Of a stretch of 64,000 bases of DNA, positions 22,689 to 32,676 are shown piece by piece; the stretch's first letter is position 1; each line of letters starts with the position of its first letter. Below the pieces are notes generated by a model. That model had not been told where the DNA came from and ran no database searches. It saw nothing but the letters and a program-made list of their open reading frames with translations. The stretch comes from Gentiana macrophylla (Eukaryota; Streptophyta; Magnoliopsida; Gentianales; Gentianaceae), in assembly GCA_026214975.1 (NCBI GenBank), contig JAOBSW010000300.1:31176-95175 (forward strand), read 5' to 3'. A program made the position numbers and the translations under genes.

Positions 22689-23215
22689 CTTTTCTGCTGT
22701 GAGTTGATAGGAGAAGACATTAGTTTTGCTTACATAGACTATTGTACTTTAATTTGTTGGAATAATTACCATAGACATTCGTATTTTTTTCCATTTGGAT
22801 GTTGTGTGGAACATCATTTACTATTTCTTTACTTGGTATGACATGATTACATAAGTCTTACATATATACTTGAAATATGTTTTAATTATATATGTTTGTT
22901 GAGCATTATTTTCTGGATAAAGACACGATATCCGAGAACGGGGCGTCACAAATTTGCGTGAACCAAATATGATAAAAGAGTCAAGAAAACTAATGAATTG
23001 AAGCGAGCTTAAGACGAATTTGTGCCAAATTAGTGCCCACGGTTTTCGCAAACATCTCCCAAGATTCAACGAATAATTCCTTTTGTCGAAAGCAGCACGT
23101 CTGTCAAAAAGTAGTGGCGAACTCGTAAACCTGGTTAGTAATCTCCAAATGACTCGAGAAAAATGTAGTATTTCAAAAATGTTTTACGGATATGAATTCA
23201 AGAATTATTGGCACT
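22689..23215. other. Unassigned sequence left of Tat-2
   Basis: No gene, terminal repeat or domain recognised. The last five bases, GGCAC (23211-23215), would be the left half of the Tat-2 target duplication. The right half is not visible because CACTA-1 interrupts the Tat-2 3' LTR. Confidence 0.5.
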
Positions 23216-23872
23216 GACAGAGGTCGAATCAGTCTCGACCACATGTCATTCCGCAAATGGTTAAGTAATAAAGTGAGGAGATAGAAGATGAACAATTAAT
23301 GGCCAGGAGCCCTAGTCAATATTTAATCATAAGGCCTTTACCCTCGGAGGGGAGGTCGGTTTAGTCTGCCTAACACACTTTCTAGCCCACCGCAGGTCGG
23401 TCAGGGCGCAGGTCGGTCCATATAGCGTAGCTCGGACCCCAGTATCATTAGGAGCTCTCCTAAGGTCGGGTAGAGCTAATTACGGTTTTACCACACGTAG
23501 ATAAATATGAGCAATAACTATGGAAAGAATCCTTCATCATAAAAACTCTAATCCTATTATTTATGATAGCGTAATTATCTCCTATAATCACGGAGATTAA
23601 CGTGTGCATATCCGCCGTCGGTTACAAACTAGAGTCCTTGAAAGACACGGTACATTTACATCCTAGGGCACAAATGTTCCTTATATAAACAACCCTACGA
23701 ACTATGGCCTAGGATACGTAGGCAACTTGAGGATAATAATTCTCAGGCTCAGTCTAAACCACCAAGCCCCCCCCCCCCCCCTTCACATTGTTCAAAAGTT
23801 TCTAGGATCTTGATCAATGTCTCTAGAGTGAATTGGCCCGGATTATCATATTGACGGTATCCAACATTGTCA
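23216..23872 (+). repeat. Tat-2 5' LTR
   Basis: Matches 38748-39277. Starts TGACAGAGGTCG and ends CATTGTCA. TATA box TATATAAA at 23682-23689, followed by the R/U5 block ATACGTAGGCAACTTGAGG. A homopolymer of 15 C sits at 23767-23781 in U5; its length may be inaccurate. Confidence 0.85.
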
Positions 23873-23874
23873 AA

Positions 23875-23894
23875 TTGGCACTAAAAGGAGGGCC
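23875..23894 (+). other. Tat-2 primer binding site
   Basis: TTGGCACTAAAAGGAGGGCC, two changes from the Tat-3 site TTGGCGCTAGAAGGAGGGCC (55578-55597, minus). Both would pair with a tRNA ending CTAGCGCCA. I do not name the tRNA. Confidence 0.75.
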
Positions 23895-24239
23895 TTCTGC
23901 AGACGATTGTGTTTAAGATCACTGAACATCATGCCACCAAAAAACTCGTAAGCAAACGGCTGCAGAAAATGCTCAAGGTGGCCAAAATAACGTCCAAGAG
24001 GTTAGAATAACACATAAGATGTTCTGAATATTCCCTAAGGGGGACAAAATGATGGCTGTGAAGAGACCGCAGATACTCACACTGAAAGACAGGGCCAAGA
24101 AAGTAGAGGAGCCAATGTTAACACATCCCAACAAGCGATAGTGGATCAAATTATGGCCATGGATCCTGAATCCCGACAAGCCATCCTTCAGGTGCAGCGC
24201 AAGATTTATAGGAGGAGGAGGCACTAGATTGGACCATTA

Positions 24240-25320
24240 CCACTCATAACACCCACAGTTACAAGAGAAGTAAACGGGATGATCATCCATCTACTTAAAA
24301 TGCGGGTAAAAAAACAATTCGATCCACGAGCCCTAGAAGCGGCTAGGGCGGAATTTGATGTTATCATGGGAAGAAAGCCCAGTGAATTCTCCCTCGTATC
24401 TCCCTTCACAATCTAGATATGAACGTATCCCCGAACTACGGGATTCAAGGTCCCTAAGATGGATACTTATGATGGGTCCAAGGACCCTTCAGACCATCTA
24501 TTCCAGTATATAACACAGATCAGTTTATACAGTACTCTTGAGAAGATGAAATGTAAAGCTTTTCCAACACTACTTACAGGAAGGGCTCGAGAATGGTTCC
24601 GAAAGCTTCCGCCAAGGTCGATCTCCAATTTCAAGGCACTAGGTAATGCATTCATCAATGCTTTTGTCACAGCTAGGCCTTTTCAAAGAAGGCCACTCAC
24701 CTCCTCACAATTAAAAACAGGAAAGAAGAGGTTGTCCTCCAGTATATTAAGAGATCCAATGAGGAAGCAGTATAGGAAAAGGATGATCAGGATCATCTAT
24801 TAATCACCTCCTTCATAGCCGGGCTGTGCAAGGGGCGATTGTATGCAAAATTGAACAGCAAACTCCCCAAGTCTATGGAAGAGTGCATGGAGATGGCATA
24901 CAAGCACTGCCAGGGGAAGCGGCCAAAAAACTAAAGAGAGAGCCGGAGAAGGGTGAGTTAGAAAAGGACAAGATGGACGATCAAGCTGACAAAATGAGAA
25001 AGACAGTCTGGGATCGTATGACGGCCCCAGTGACAGACCAACTAGGAAAAAGGGGTGCTTTGCAGGAAATATATTATATTCCCTTAAACCGGCCTTACGA
25101 GCTAGTCCTCACGATAATGGAGCAAAATGGTTTAACTCGGGTACTACCACCTACAAGGGGTCCCTAAAAAATGGGACCAAAGTAAATTTTGCGCTTACCA
25201 CAAGGATGTGGGCCACGATTCGAAAGAATGCAACGTTTTGAAAATGGACATTGATTCAGCCATCATGGAAGGAAAACTTGATGAGGTCGTTGACCGATCT
25301 CAGGACCCCGAACCTTGAGG
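24240..25320 (+). pseudogene. gag: Tat-2 gag, frame-broken
   Basis: 24459-24803 (114 codons) is the capsid core: MDTYDGSKDPSDHLFQYITQ, KCKAFPTLLTGRAREWFRKL and SISNFKALGNAFINAFV. Upstream, 24240-24415 in another frame gives EVNGMIIHLLK and FDPRALEAARAEFDVIMG, the usual lead-in. 24826-25167 continues downstream with shifts. The Gag C-terminal block KFCAYHKDVGHDSKECNVLK is at about 25183-25242. The break between 24420 and 24459 and another near 24715 prevent a full product. Confidence 0.82.
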
Positions 25321-25478
25321 TCGTAGGGATTTTAGGCTCAGATCTTACAACCAGGATAGAGGGATGCAAGACGAGCGGCAGAGAATTAGAGACCAGTCCC
25401 CAAATGCAGATCGGCAAATAGATACAATCCCATTAATATCATCAATACTATCATCGGCGGTCCTAGTACCATAGAAAA

Positions 25479-25992
25479 ATGAAGGGAAAAATTGGGAGGT
25501 CAGTAACTTATGGTCCTATGGACCCTCTTCCTCTGATGATGAACAATGAAGGCCTAGTCATCAAGGCCATAATACATAAGAACTTGGTAAAGAGAATCTG
25601 CTTTGACACTAAGAGTGCCGTCAATGTTTTATACTATTCACCTTTCCAATCAATACAATTGAAAGATTCGGAGTTAACGCCCATTGCTGCACAGCTGTTC
25701 AGCTTTTCCGGACCTCTTGTTCATCCCAAGAGGATGATAAGGCTTATCACAACATTCGGGCATAGACTATGGAGCAAAACTCTTACGGTAAACTATATCA
25801 TGGTTAAGGCCCCATCGGCATATAACGCAATCATAGGATGACCAGCACGGATCGATCTCCAAACGGAGATTTCACCAGCTCTTGTCAACCAGAAATTCCC
25901 TACCTTAGAAGGATGGATGGAAGTGAAAGGATATATGGAAAAATCAAGGAGCTGCTATACAACCATGATCAAAAGGAATGGCACATACATAG
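25479..25992 (+). pseudogene. Tat-2 aspartic protease, active site altered, cut by a solo LTR
   Basis: 25479-25841 gives VKRICFDTKSAVNVLYY, where the family has D-T/S-G-S: the active-site glycine is replaced by lysine, which should abolish catalysis. KAPSAYNAIIG follows, the usual retropepsin C-terminal block, then a stop where the family has RP. 25842-25990 continues (DLQTEISPALVNQKFPTLEG, SRSCY). The sequence ends at the TSD CATAG of the solo LTR. Beyond the LTR there is no RT, so the deletion of pol either preceded or flanked this insertion. Confidence 0.78.
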
Positions 25993-27775
25993 TGTTGGTC
26001 TCTTGGAAAGGCTGACACAAGTTTAGAGGGGGGTGAATAAACTTGTCACCTAAAACTAGATCTTAAGACATATTAATTTCAATTTTAAACTTATGTGGAG
26101 TTGAGCTAACAAAGCTGAAATATAAATCAAGACTGATTTATATTAAAACTGAGTTAACCGGCAGTGGATATGTTTTAGCCTTTATACTGATCTTGTTGTT
26201 TCTACGAAAAAGCTGATGAGTATGCAAAACTGAATTCTGGTGAATGTCAATTTGTGAGCTGTGAGTGAATAGCGATCAGTTTGAACAGTTATGCTGTATG
26301 AAAAACTTACACGAAAACAATCACACAAACTATAATAAAATTGACAATAAGTAAAATGCGTAAAGTAAGTACGGAAAGAATTATAGTGGTTCAGGTGGTG
26401 TAATCTCGCCAGTCCACTCTTCCTTGTGATGTAGGAGGAAAATTCCACTAGAACTCTTTGAGGTAGCCAGTTACAAAAAGTCCAAAGTGATAGTCCTTGA
26501 CTAATCTCTAGCTTCACTATCTAAACAACTGTAGAACAGGTGTGATTGCTGCTTTGCAACTGCTTGAATCACTGGTCCTTGAAGGGTTGTATTGCCTCTT
26601 CACCAGCTCCACCATAAACACAGCTTTACCCGACTACAAACACAACAAGCTGCCCTTGAAAATCCTAAACCGGATCGCTTCACGCCTAAACCTTTGATAA
26701 AATCAAAGTTGGGCGAAGAATCAAGTGAATGATTCTTGCTTATGGTTCTACAGAGTGTTGGATCTTGATTAAATCTTTGTAGCTTGAACACTTGAAGAAA
26801 TCTAGATATGATCTTGTTGAGCACAAAATTAATAGCAATTTAGATGAACAGATTTTTGTCTTAAAATACCTACAAACTTGTATTCGATTCTTGGTGGATA
26901 TCCTTGATGCCAAGTCCTCTATTTATAGTGTGAGGTTCAACGTTCATCTTGCTTGAATTTTGAATTCTATCAACGTCTATATTTTCAGATGTCAGATGTC
27001 AGTGACCGTTCTGACATGTCAGTGCTTCATCCAATAACATTGCTTCATTTGTAACATTCATATTTTGATTCAGTTCGTTGGATGATGACCTATAATCGAG
27101 TATCTTGATTAATTTTTGTCTGAGTATGTCAGTTATCAGTTTGTCAACTAACTTAAAGTGTTAACTGAGTTTTTACTCTTCTTCAAAACTTAGTACTCTA
27201 TTCATCTGACTTCTTTGACTTAATCAGAGTACACCATATCTTAAATAAGTCATCTAAGATATCAATGTCCTTATGATTCTTAGGACTTCATACAAGATCC
27301 ATAAATTCAGTTCAGGCCATCACAAACTTACCTGAATTCTAACTTTACAGCTTTAGCTAAATAACTGAGTTTGAGCCCTCAGTTCTTCATTTACTGAGTT
27401 TGTGTCCCTCAGCCTTCATTTACTAAGTTTGTCCCCTCAGCCTCAGTTTCTAGATAAGTCAACCGAGTCTGTGTCCCTCAGTGAACTTACCTTCTTCAGA
27501 TCTGAATGAACTTCAGTTTTAGGTTTTGAGAGACATTTTCAGTTTTAGCCAGTATCTAGTTTTCTAGATGATTTCCAGTTCTCAGTTTTACGACTCTCTA
27601 ACTATTACAGTGCTTGTCTGATATAACCTATACAATTATCAGACTAATAAATCCTATACATTTAGTTCTAGACATCTTTTAGCTTTTCACTATAACAGCT
27701 AGCTTCAACACTTCATCAATGGGGTGTAAATAAACAACATGAATCATCTTCAAAACTCAAATTTTATTTCTAACA
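25993..27775 (-). mobile_element. Solo LTR of a SIRE-like copia element
   Basis: 1,783 bp. On the minus strand it starts TGTTAGAAATAAAATTTGAG and ends CCAAGAGACCAACA. Flanked by the perfect duplication CATAG (25988-25992 and 27776-27780), so it is a complete insertion reduced to one LTR by recombination. Minus-strand TATA box at 26920-26927. It is homologous along most of its length to the Cop-2 LTR at 56805-58560. The plus-strand frames here are LTR noise. Confidence 0.93.
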
Positions 27776-27973
27776 CATAGCATCAATCTGAGACATGTTC
27801 TAAACGTTTATGATTCAGTTGACATTTATTTTGAAACTTATACCATGTTCTACTTTTACAAATTTGAGATATTCATTTTGTCATGCTACAATAAGTACCA
27901 ACATTTGGTACACTACTTATCCGGTTATGTTTTGATCAAGCGCTTTACGTAATATGCATCAGCCATAATCAAT

Positions 27974-28342
27974 AAAGTTTGCAAAGGACAAACTCTTTAA
28001 GGTCCGCAAATGAACCAACCGAGCTCCTCAGGTTGGACTCAGTCAATTTAAAGATTGAAAATGACAAACTCTTTAAGGTTTTTAGGACAAACCCATCAAG
28101 CTCCACAGGTCGGACTCAGTCAATTTAAAGTTTGCAAAGGACAAACTATTTAAGGTTCACAGGACAAACCAACCGAGATGCACAGGTCAGACTCAGTTAA
28201 TTTAAAGTTTGCAAAGGACAAAATCTTTAAGGTTCGCAGGATGAACCAACTGAGCTGTGCAGGTCGGACTCAATCAATTCAAAGTTTGCAAAGGAAAAAC
28301 TCGTTAGTTCGCAGGACGAACCAACTGAGCTCCGCAGGACGG
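27974..28342 (+). repeat. Tat-2 3' tandem array, left part, unit about 76 bp
   Basis: Five units begin near 27974, 28050, 28127, 28203 and 28281 with AAAGTTTGCAAAGGACAAAC or variants, and contain GGACGAACCAACYGAGCTCC and CAGGTCGGACTCAGTCAATT. The array is interrupted at 28342 by LARD-1 and resumes at 35827. Such arrays in the 3' untranslated region are typical of Tat-lineage elements. The 190 bp before it (27781-27973) is non-coding 3' remnant. Confidence 0.88.
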
Positions 28343-29271
28343 TGATGACGGAAAAATTCACTGTTATTATTATAACAATTTACCCCACTTCTGATATCAT
28401 TTTGAGCACTTTTATATCATTTCAAGTCATTAATTCCTTAGATTCATCCAAATATGTTATTAGTAGTTATTATGTAAAATATCGTATTTTTATCGTGTTT
28501 TTATAAGTTTTTGTACCGGTTTAGTAACCGGAGTGTCGTGGTCGGATTTACGCTTGGTATTTTGGTGCTTTATTGCGATTTTTAGGTAAACCAAAACCCC
28601 GAGTGACGACACTTTTGAAGTTAAAACATATCTTTTGAAGGGTGTAAGAATGTGCCACAAGCTTAAAAGTTCAAGTGGATCAACGTTTCGTAATGCTATT
28701 ATCAAATTATATCTTCGACGAACAAATGGCCCATCAAAAGGGCATTTCTGAAGAATAGTCCTGCATGAAAGTTGTAGATATTTGAAAGAGATTTCCAACG
28801 CATTTTGAATCATGTCAATCGGAGGTCTACAACTCAAGATATGAATTTTTCAAGTTTCAGCTCAAAACTGGATGTTTTTTACAGTCCCGGATCGATCCGG
28901 CCTTTTCCCGGATCGATCCGCGAATCGAAAATCGACATAATGATGATTTTGCACATGGTTTTGCAGAGGATAAGCCTGGGATAATATTTTTTATTGTTCC
29001 CGGATCGATCCGGCCCTTTCCCGGATCGATCCGGCCTGTCCAGTTTTATCTATAAATAGGCCTCCATTTCACCTTCATTTCTTGCCCCTTCTTCCCCCAT
29101 CCCTTCTTCATCTTTTCCCTTCATTTTTCTTTCATTTTGGGGCCTATATATATATATCTATAGAGATATATATATATAGTTGTAATTTCGTTATAATTTC
29201 GAATAATTATCGTTATAATATAGTTTCCGTTTTTCGTTCTATCTTTCTTGTTTTCTTTCATTTTGTTATAT

Positions 29272-29326
<55 letters not shown>

Positions 29327-30540
29327 AGTATCGAGAATCTGGCAAATGATTGGATTAAGGTTTTAATTTGGTTTTAATAGAATTTCGGCATTGATGAAGG
29401 AAGGCTACTATGTAAAACTTCCGCCGTGTAATCCATGACATTTTGACAGAGTCCGATTACTTGTAATATCTATATATCTACATATATATATGAGTAGCTA
29501 AACTTATTATAGTCGAATCATGTAAAATTTGGTGAAATCAACCCTTGGAAAATGAAATAGGGAGTGTGTAGTGCTTTTTATTGTTATATCTCACATATTG
29601 CACGTCTTAGAACTTGTTATAACGGATTTGGGCTAGATTGACAACCTAGGTCAAAAATCACACACATCACTCTTGAGAGTTGTTCAAAGAGAGTGGTGTG
29701 GGAAAAAGAGTTCTAAGATCGGGAGGTAAAACATACCGGGTTTTAGGTCGTGAATCCAGGCCCGCGCTCATCGATGTATTATTATCAACGTAATAACTTG
29801 AATGTGGTAGTTTAGATTAGTGTAATTTAGTGTTAGACCCGGGGTTGAACTATGAAGTCTTTGGGTGGTTCTTGAGCCAACGATGACAAGTTGTTTCACG
29901 GAGTTTTTCAAGGCGGACCATGGATTAGGTAAAGCTTGGTTTATCGCTTTGACACATTCTCGTTAAGATGTTCGGTGTAGTACATTGGTGAGTATCGGGG
30001 TAGTAATGCGTCGACCGAGTAATTTCGGACTTGTTTTTAACGAGGTTTTTCTGTGAAAACGGAGCGTCTCACAAAGACACTTAATCATGTTAGATTAATC
30101 GGTTTTCTAAAGGGAGAATTAGTTAACCTCACATAGGATGTTGAAGGAGAGTTTTTCGGATTTTAGCATCAGAACTAGGAGCACGCACCCGTGAGATTGA
30201 ATGTGAGAGTTCATTTGTTATAATGCACACTTCCAGTTTTGTCTATCCGTGGGGTTCAAATTAACTATTTTGATCATGGTTCGGCTATGTCTTTTAAAAC
30301 CAAGTAGTTTAATTTTCTTTCTTTTCTATCTTTAGTATAAACAAACCAACAACTTTGATCGCCTAGACTAAGAAACACGTTCACTTTGGTACTCACAACC
30401 ACATTTCTCTTGGGACGACCTCGTACTCCTGTAGCTATTCTAACAATCGACCCGGTACTCTGCTGGTTAGAGAGTTGGTTTACCCACGGTTACGAGTCCT
30501 TTATAAATTGTATTTTTTAAGGGGTAAATTAAGCTCATCA
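28343..30540 (+). repeat. LARD-1 5' LTR
   Basis: Starts TGATGACGGAAAAATTC, ends TTAAGCTCATCA. TATA box TATAAATA at 29051-29058. It has a TA-rich insertion around 29140-29180 that is absent from the 3' LTR, and a (TA)n run at about 29268-29327. Four 14-bp palindromes lie upstream of the TATA box. Confidence 0.95.
28887..29034 (+). promoter_or_regulatory. Four CCGGATCGATCCGG palindromes upstream of the LARD-1 TATA box
   Basis: CCGGATCGATCCGG at 28887-28900, 29000-29013 and 29021-29034, and a copy with one terminal mismatch at 28908-28921. They are arranged as two pairs with 21-bp spacing and the last ends 17 bp before the TATA box. The 3' LTR keeps the two pairs (near 34244-34280 and 34355-34393). 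Symmetry, number and position suggest a promoter element; this is inferred, not shown. Confidence 0.6.
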
Positions 30541-30547
30541 AAAAAAT

Positions 30548-30564
30548 TGGCGCCGTTGCCGGGG
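30548..30564 (+). other. LARD-1 primer binding site, tRNA-Asp
   Basis: TGGCGCCGTTGCCGGGG, identical to the Ath-1 and Ath-2 sites, seven bases after the LTR. Confidence 0.93.
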
Positions 30565-30891
30565 AAATGTGTGATATTGTTGTGATATCTTATAAGTGAA
30601 CCGAAGGCTTGGGCCTAGGTTTTTATTATCTTTATTTTATTTTTCGATAAGAGTCTTGGGATGCTGAAGTGATATTGTCCTGAACTCGGTTTGAATACGA
30701 CTTTGGTACTCAACCCAATCTCTTTATAGGGTTGTTATATTAGGTTGATATCCAAGTCCAGCTAGAACTGGGGCTTAGGGCCTTCGGCTACCATACATAA
30801 AAAATAAAATAAAAATAAAATAAAATAAAATATAAAAGAAAAATTTTATTGTTTTCTTGTTGTTTTCTGAGATTTTGCAGTTTGAGCTTAA

Positions 30892-31764
30892 ATGGATGGA
30901 TTTTTCAATCAATACTACTCACCTGAACAACAATACTCCTACCAACCTCAGACACCTGAACAATGCTATCAACAACAGTATGTGCCTCAGCCTCAATATC
31001 AACAGCAGAGTAACCAGGACCAGAATTATGGTTATTCGAGTTATGAGCCACAACATTTTGAGGGTTCCCCGAACCCTAGTGCTTATCAGGATTACGGTGA
31101 TCATACTCAGCATGTTGATAGCTTCACCCATATTCAGCCACCTGATCAGTGTCTGGAATGGCAAGAAACCTGCTACCCACCTCCGATGAATCAAAGTCAG
31201 TATGAACAGTTTTCCCCCATGCCACGAGAAGACTTCACCGACAGTCAAATGGAGCAACTAGAGCGATTGGACCAGATCTTGCAAGAGAGACTGCTGGACA
31301 TGCAAGAGTTCAAGATAAGCACTGACTCTGCCATAAGAAATCTTCAAGAGAGGGTGGTGCAATTGATTGAAATAATGGAGTTCGAGCAGGCAAAACAGGC
31401 ATGTGCAAAAGAGATGGTTAAGGATGATGAGGTGCTCATTGAAGAAGTTCAGGTTGAGAATAAGGTTGAGGATTCAGTTTGCTATAATAAGATTTCAGAG
31501 TTTGAGGAGCCTACGGGATCGCCCATTTCTCTATCACTTCCAAGTGGAGATTTCCATAAGGAGTGTATGAGAAAACCTAATGAGATTGATCGGAGATCTT
31601 TGGTAGAGCCACCGGGAGAGTTGGTAATATTTAATATAACGGTCCCGGATTACTACATTCGTCCACTCTGTGAGGATGAATTTTCTGCGGTCCAGTTTGT
31701 GTACTCCCCGATGGATGAACTTTATGGAATAGTAAAGAAGATGGTTCGACAGGCTGATAACTGA
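30892..31764 (+). CDS. LARD-1 ORF, 290 aa, Q/Y-rich plus coiled-coil protein of unknown function
   Basis: Intact ATG-to-TGA frame, the only one in the element. Residues 1-115 are rich in Q, Y, P and S (FNQYYSPEQQYSYQPQ, YQQQSNQDQNYGYSSYEPQ), a prion-like low-complexity composition. Residues about 118-175 are predicted coiled coil (QMEQLERLDQILQERLLDMQ, IRNLQERVVQLIEIMEFEQ). An acidic stretch follows (KDDEVLIEEVQVENKVEDS), then a C-terminal part with NITVPDYYIRPLCEDEFSAV. No zinc knuckle, protease or transmembrane segment. The position right after the primer site is that of gag. The SAIRNLQERV helix loosely recalls the C-terminal helix of Athila Gag, so a Gag-tail origin is possible. An intact frame in an element whose neighbours are all broken suggests it was kept by selection. 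Confidence 0.75.
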   Translation: MDGFFNQYYSPEQQYSYQPQTPEQCYQQQYVPQPQYQQQSNQDQNYGYSSYEPQHFEGSPNPSAYQDYGDHTQHVDSFTHIQPPDQCLEWQETCYPPPMNQSQYEQFSPMPREDFTDSQMEQLERLDQILQERLLDMQEFKISTDSAIRNLQERVVQLIEIMEFEQAKQACAKEMVKDDEVLIEEVQVENKVEDSVCYNKISEFEEPTGSPISLSLPSGDFHKECMRKPNEIDRRSLVEPPGELVIFNITVPDYYIRPLCEDEFSAVQFVYSPMDELYGIVKKMVRQADN

Positions 31765-32267
31765 AGATTCTCTGGCTGGGAGGAGGTGACATCGAGAATT
31801 AAAAGAGGTACGTTTCTAGACAATACAATTTCAATGGTTCTCGCATTGTTAATTTTTCTTAAGCTATTGATCTTCTTGAGTTCGGATTTTGGTTGATTGA
31901 GTCTGTTTAGAGTCACCCTGTCGAGAAAACGACGTTAAACAAAAGCGTTACCGGGAGGCAGCCCGTTAAAATAATAATAATAATTTGGATAAAGACTAGT
32001 CTTAATGAAATGTAGAATCTGTGGAAAGATGAACACAAAGCACAACCAAGTCTCGAGATGAAGGTTTGAATGTCATTAAACAGGGAACGATTAGGTGGTT
32101 ATCCGAAAATCCCGATGGAGAAAAAAGATAAAATTCAAATACATCATTTCTTGGACTTAGGTTGTTAAAATGCTTTGACAGAACCCTTGAAGATTTGGGT
32201 ATAAAAGACTCACATTCACTACTTTGCACACATTTCATTTTATGATCTAGTCAGTTTCAAATTTCTG

Positions 32268-32300
32268 GTCGTTGTAGTATAGTGGTGAGTATTCCCACCT
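32268..32300 (+). other. 5' half of tRNA-Asp embedded in LARD-1
   Basis: 33 nt beginning GTCGTTGTAGTATAGTGG. The first 29 nt equal plant tRNA-Asp(GUC); position 30 is A instead of G; CCT follows and identity stops exactly before the anticodon GTC. It includes the D arm and A box but not the anticodon, T arm or B box, so it is not a functional tRNA gene. It is the same tRNA whose 3' end primes this element. Identification is by my recall of the plant tRNA-Asp sequence. Confidence 0.85.
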
Positions 32301-32660
32301 TAATAAAACTGTGTGTATTAAAAGTGAATCTAGGAATAGCTGACTTGACTATGATATATGCTCATGTGATACGTATATGCTTAGATGTTCTGTGCTTTAC
32401 CCGTGTGGGTTATTTTTCCATCTTAAGCTATATATATTTCCTATCGAATTTTCTGACGTAACAGGGCCATTATCTTATTATTCCCATATCCCTTTTGCAT
32501 ATTTTGGGACGAGGACCATGTCCCGTGTTTGCTTTGTTTTGGTTGTTTTGGTACAGGATTGGGACGTGCTTTCTCATGGTCATTCACGGGATTCGATAGC
32601 ACCTTTCCGCCGATTTATCGGCTAAGTCTTTCTCTCTATCTCTGGGAATAATGCAAAATC

Positions 32661-32676
32661 GTAAGTGGGGGGTAGA
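32661..32676 (+). other. LARD-1 internal polypurine tract
   Basis: GTAAGTGGGGGGTAGA follows GGGAATAATGCAAAATC, close to GGGGACAATGCCAAGTTTAA before the Ath-1 internal tract. It lies about 1,025 bp before the 3' LTR. Confidence 0.7.

Noticed and set aside
27974..28342. CRISPR-like array
   Set aside because: Units are contiguous tandem repeats without unique spacers, in a plant retroelement.
29121..29345. 74-codon minus-strand frame in the LARD-1 LTR
   Set aside because: I/Y repeats from the TA-rich LTR segment; the 3' LTR lacks much of it.
32268..32300. Functional tRNA-Asp gene
   Set aside because: No anticodon, T arm, B box or acceptor 3' half; only the 5' half is present.
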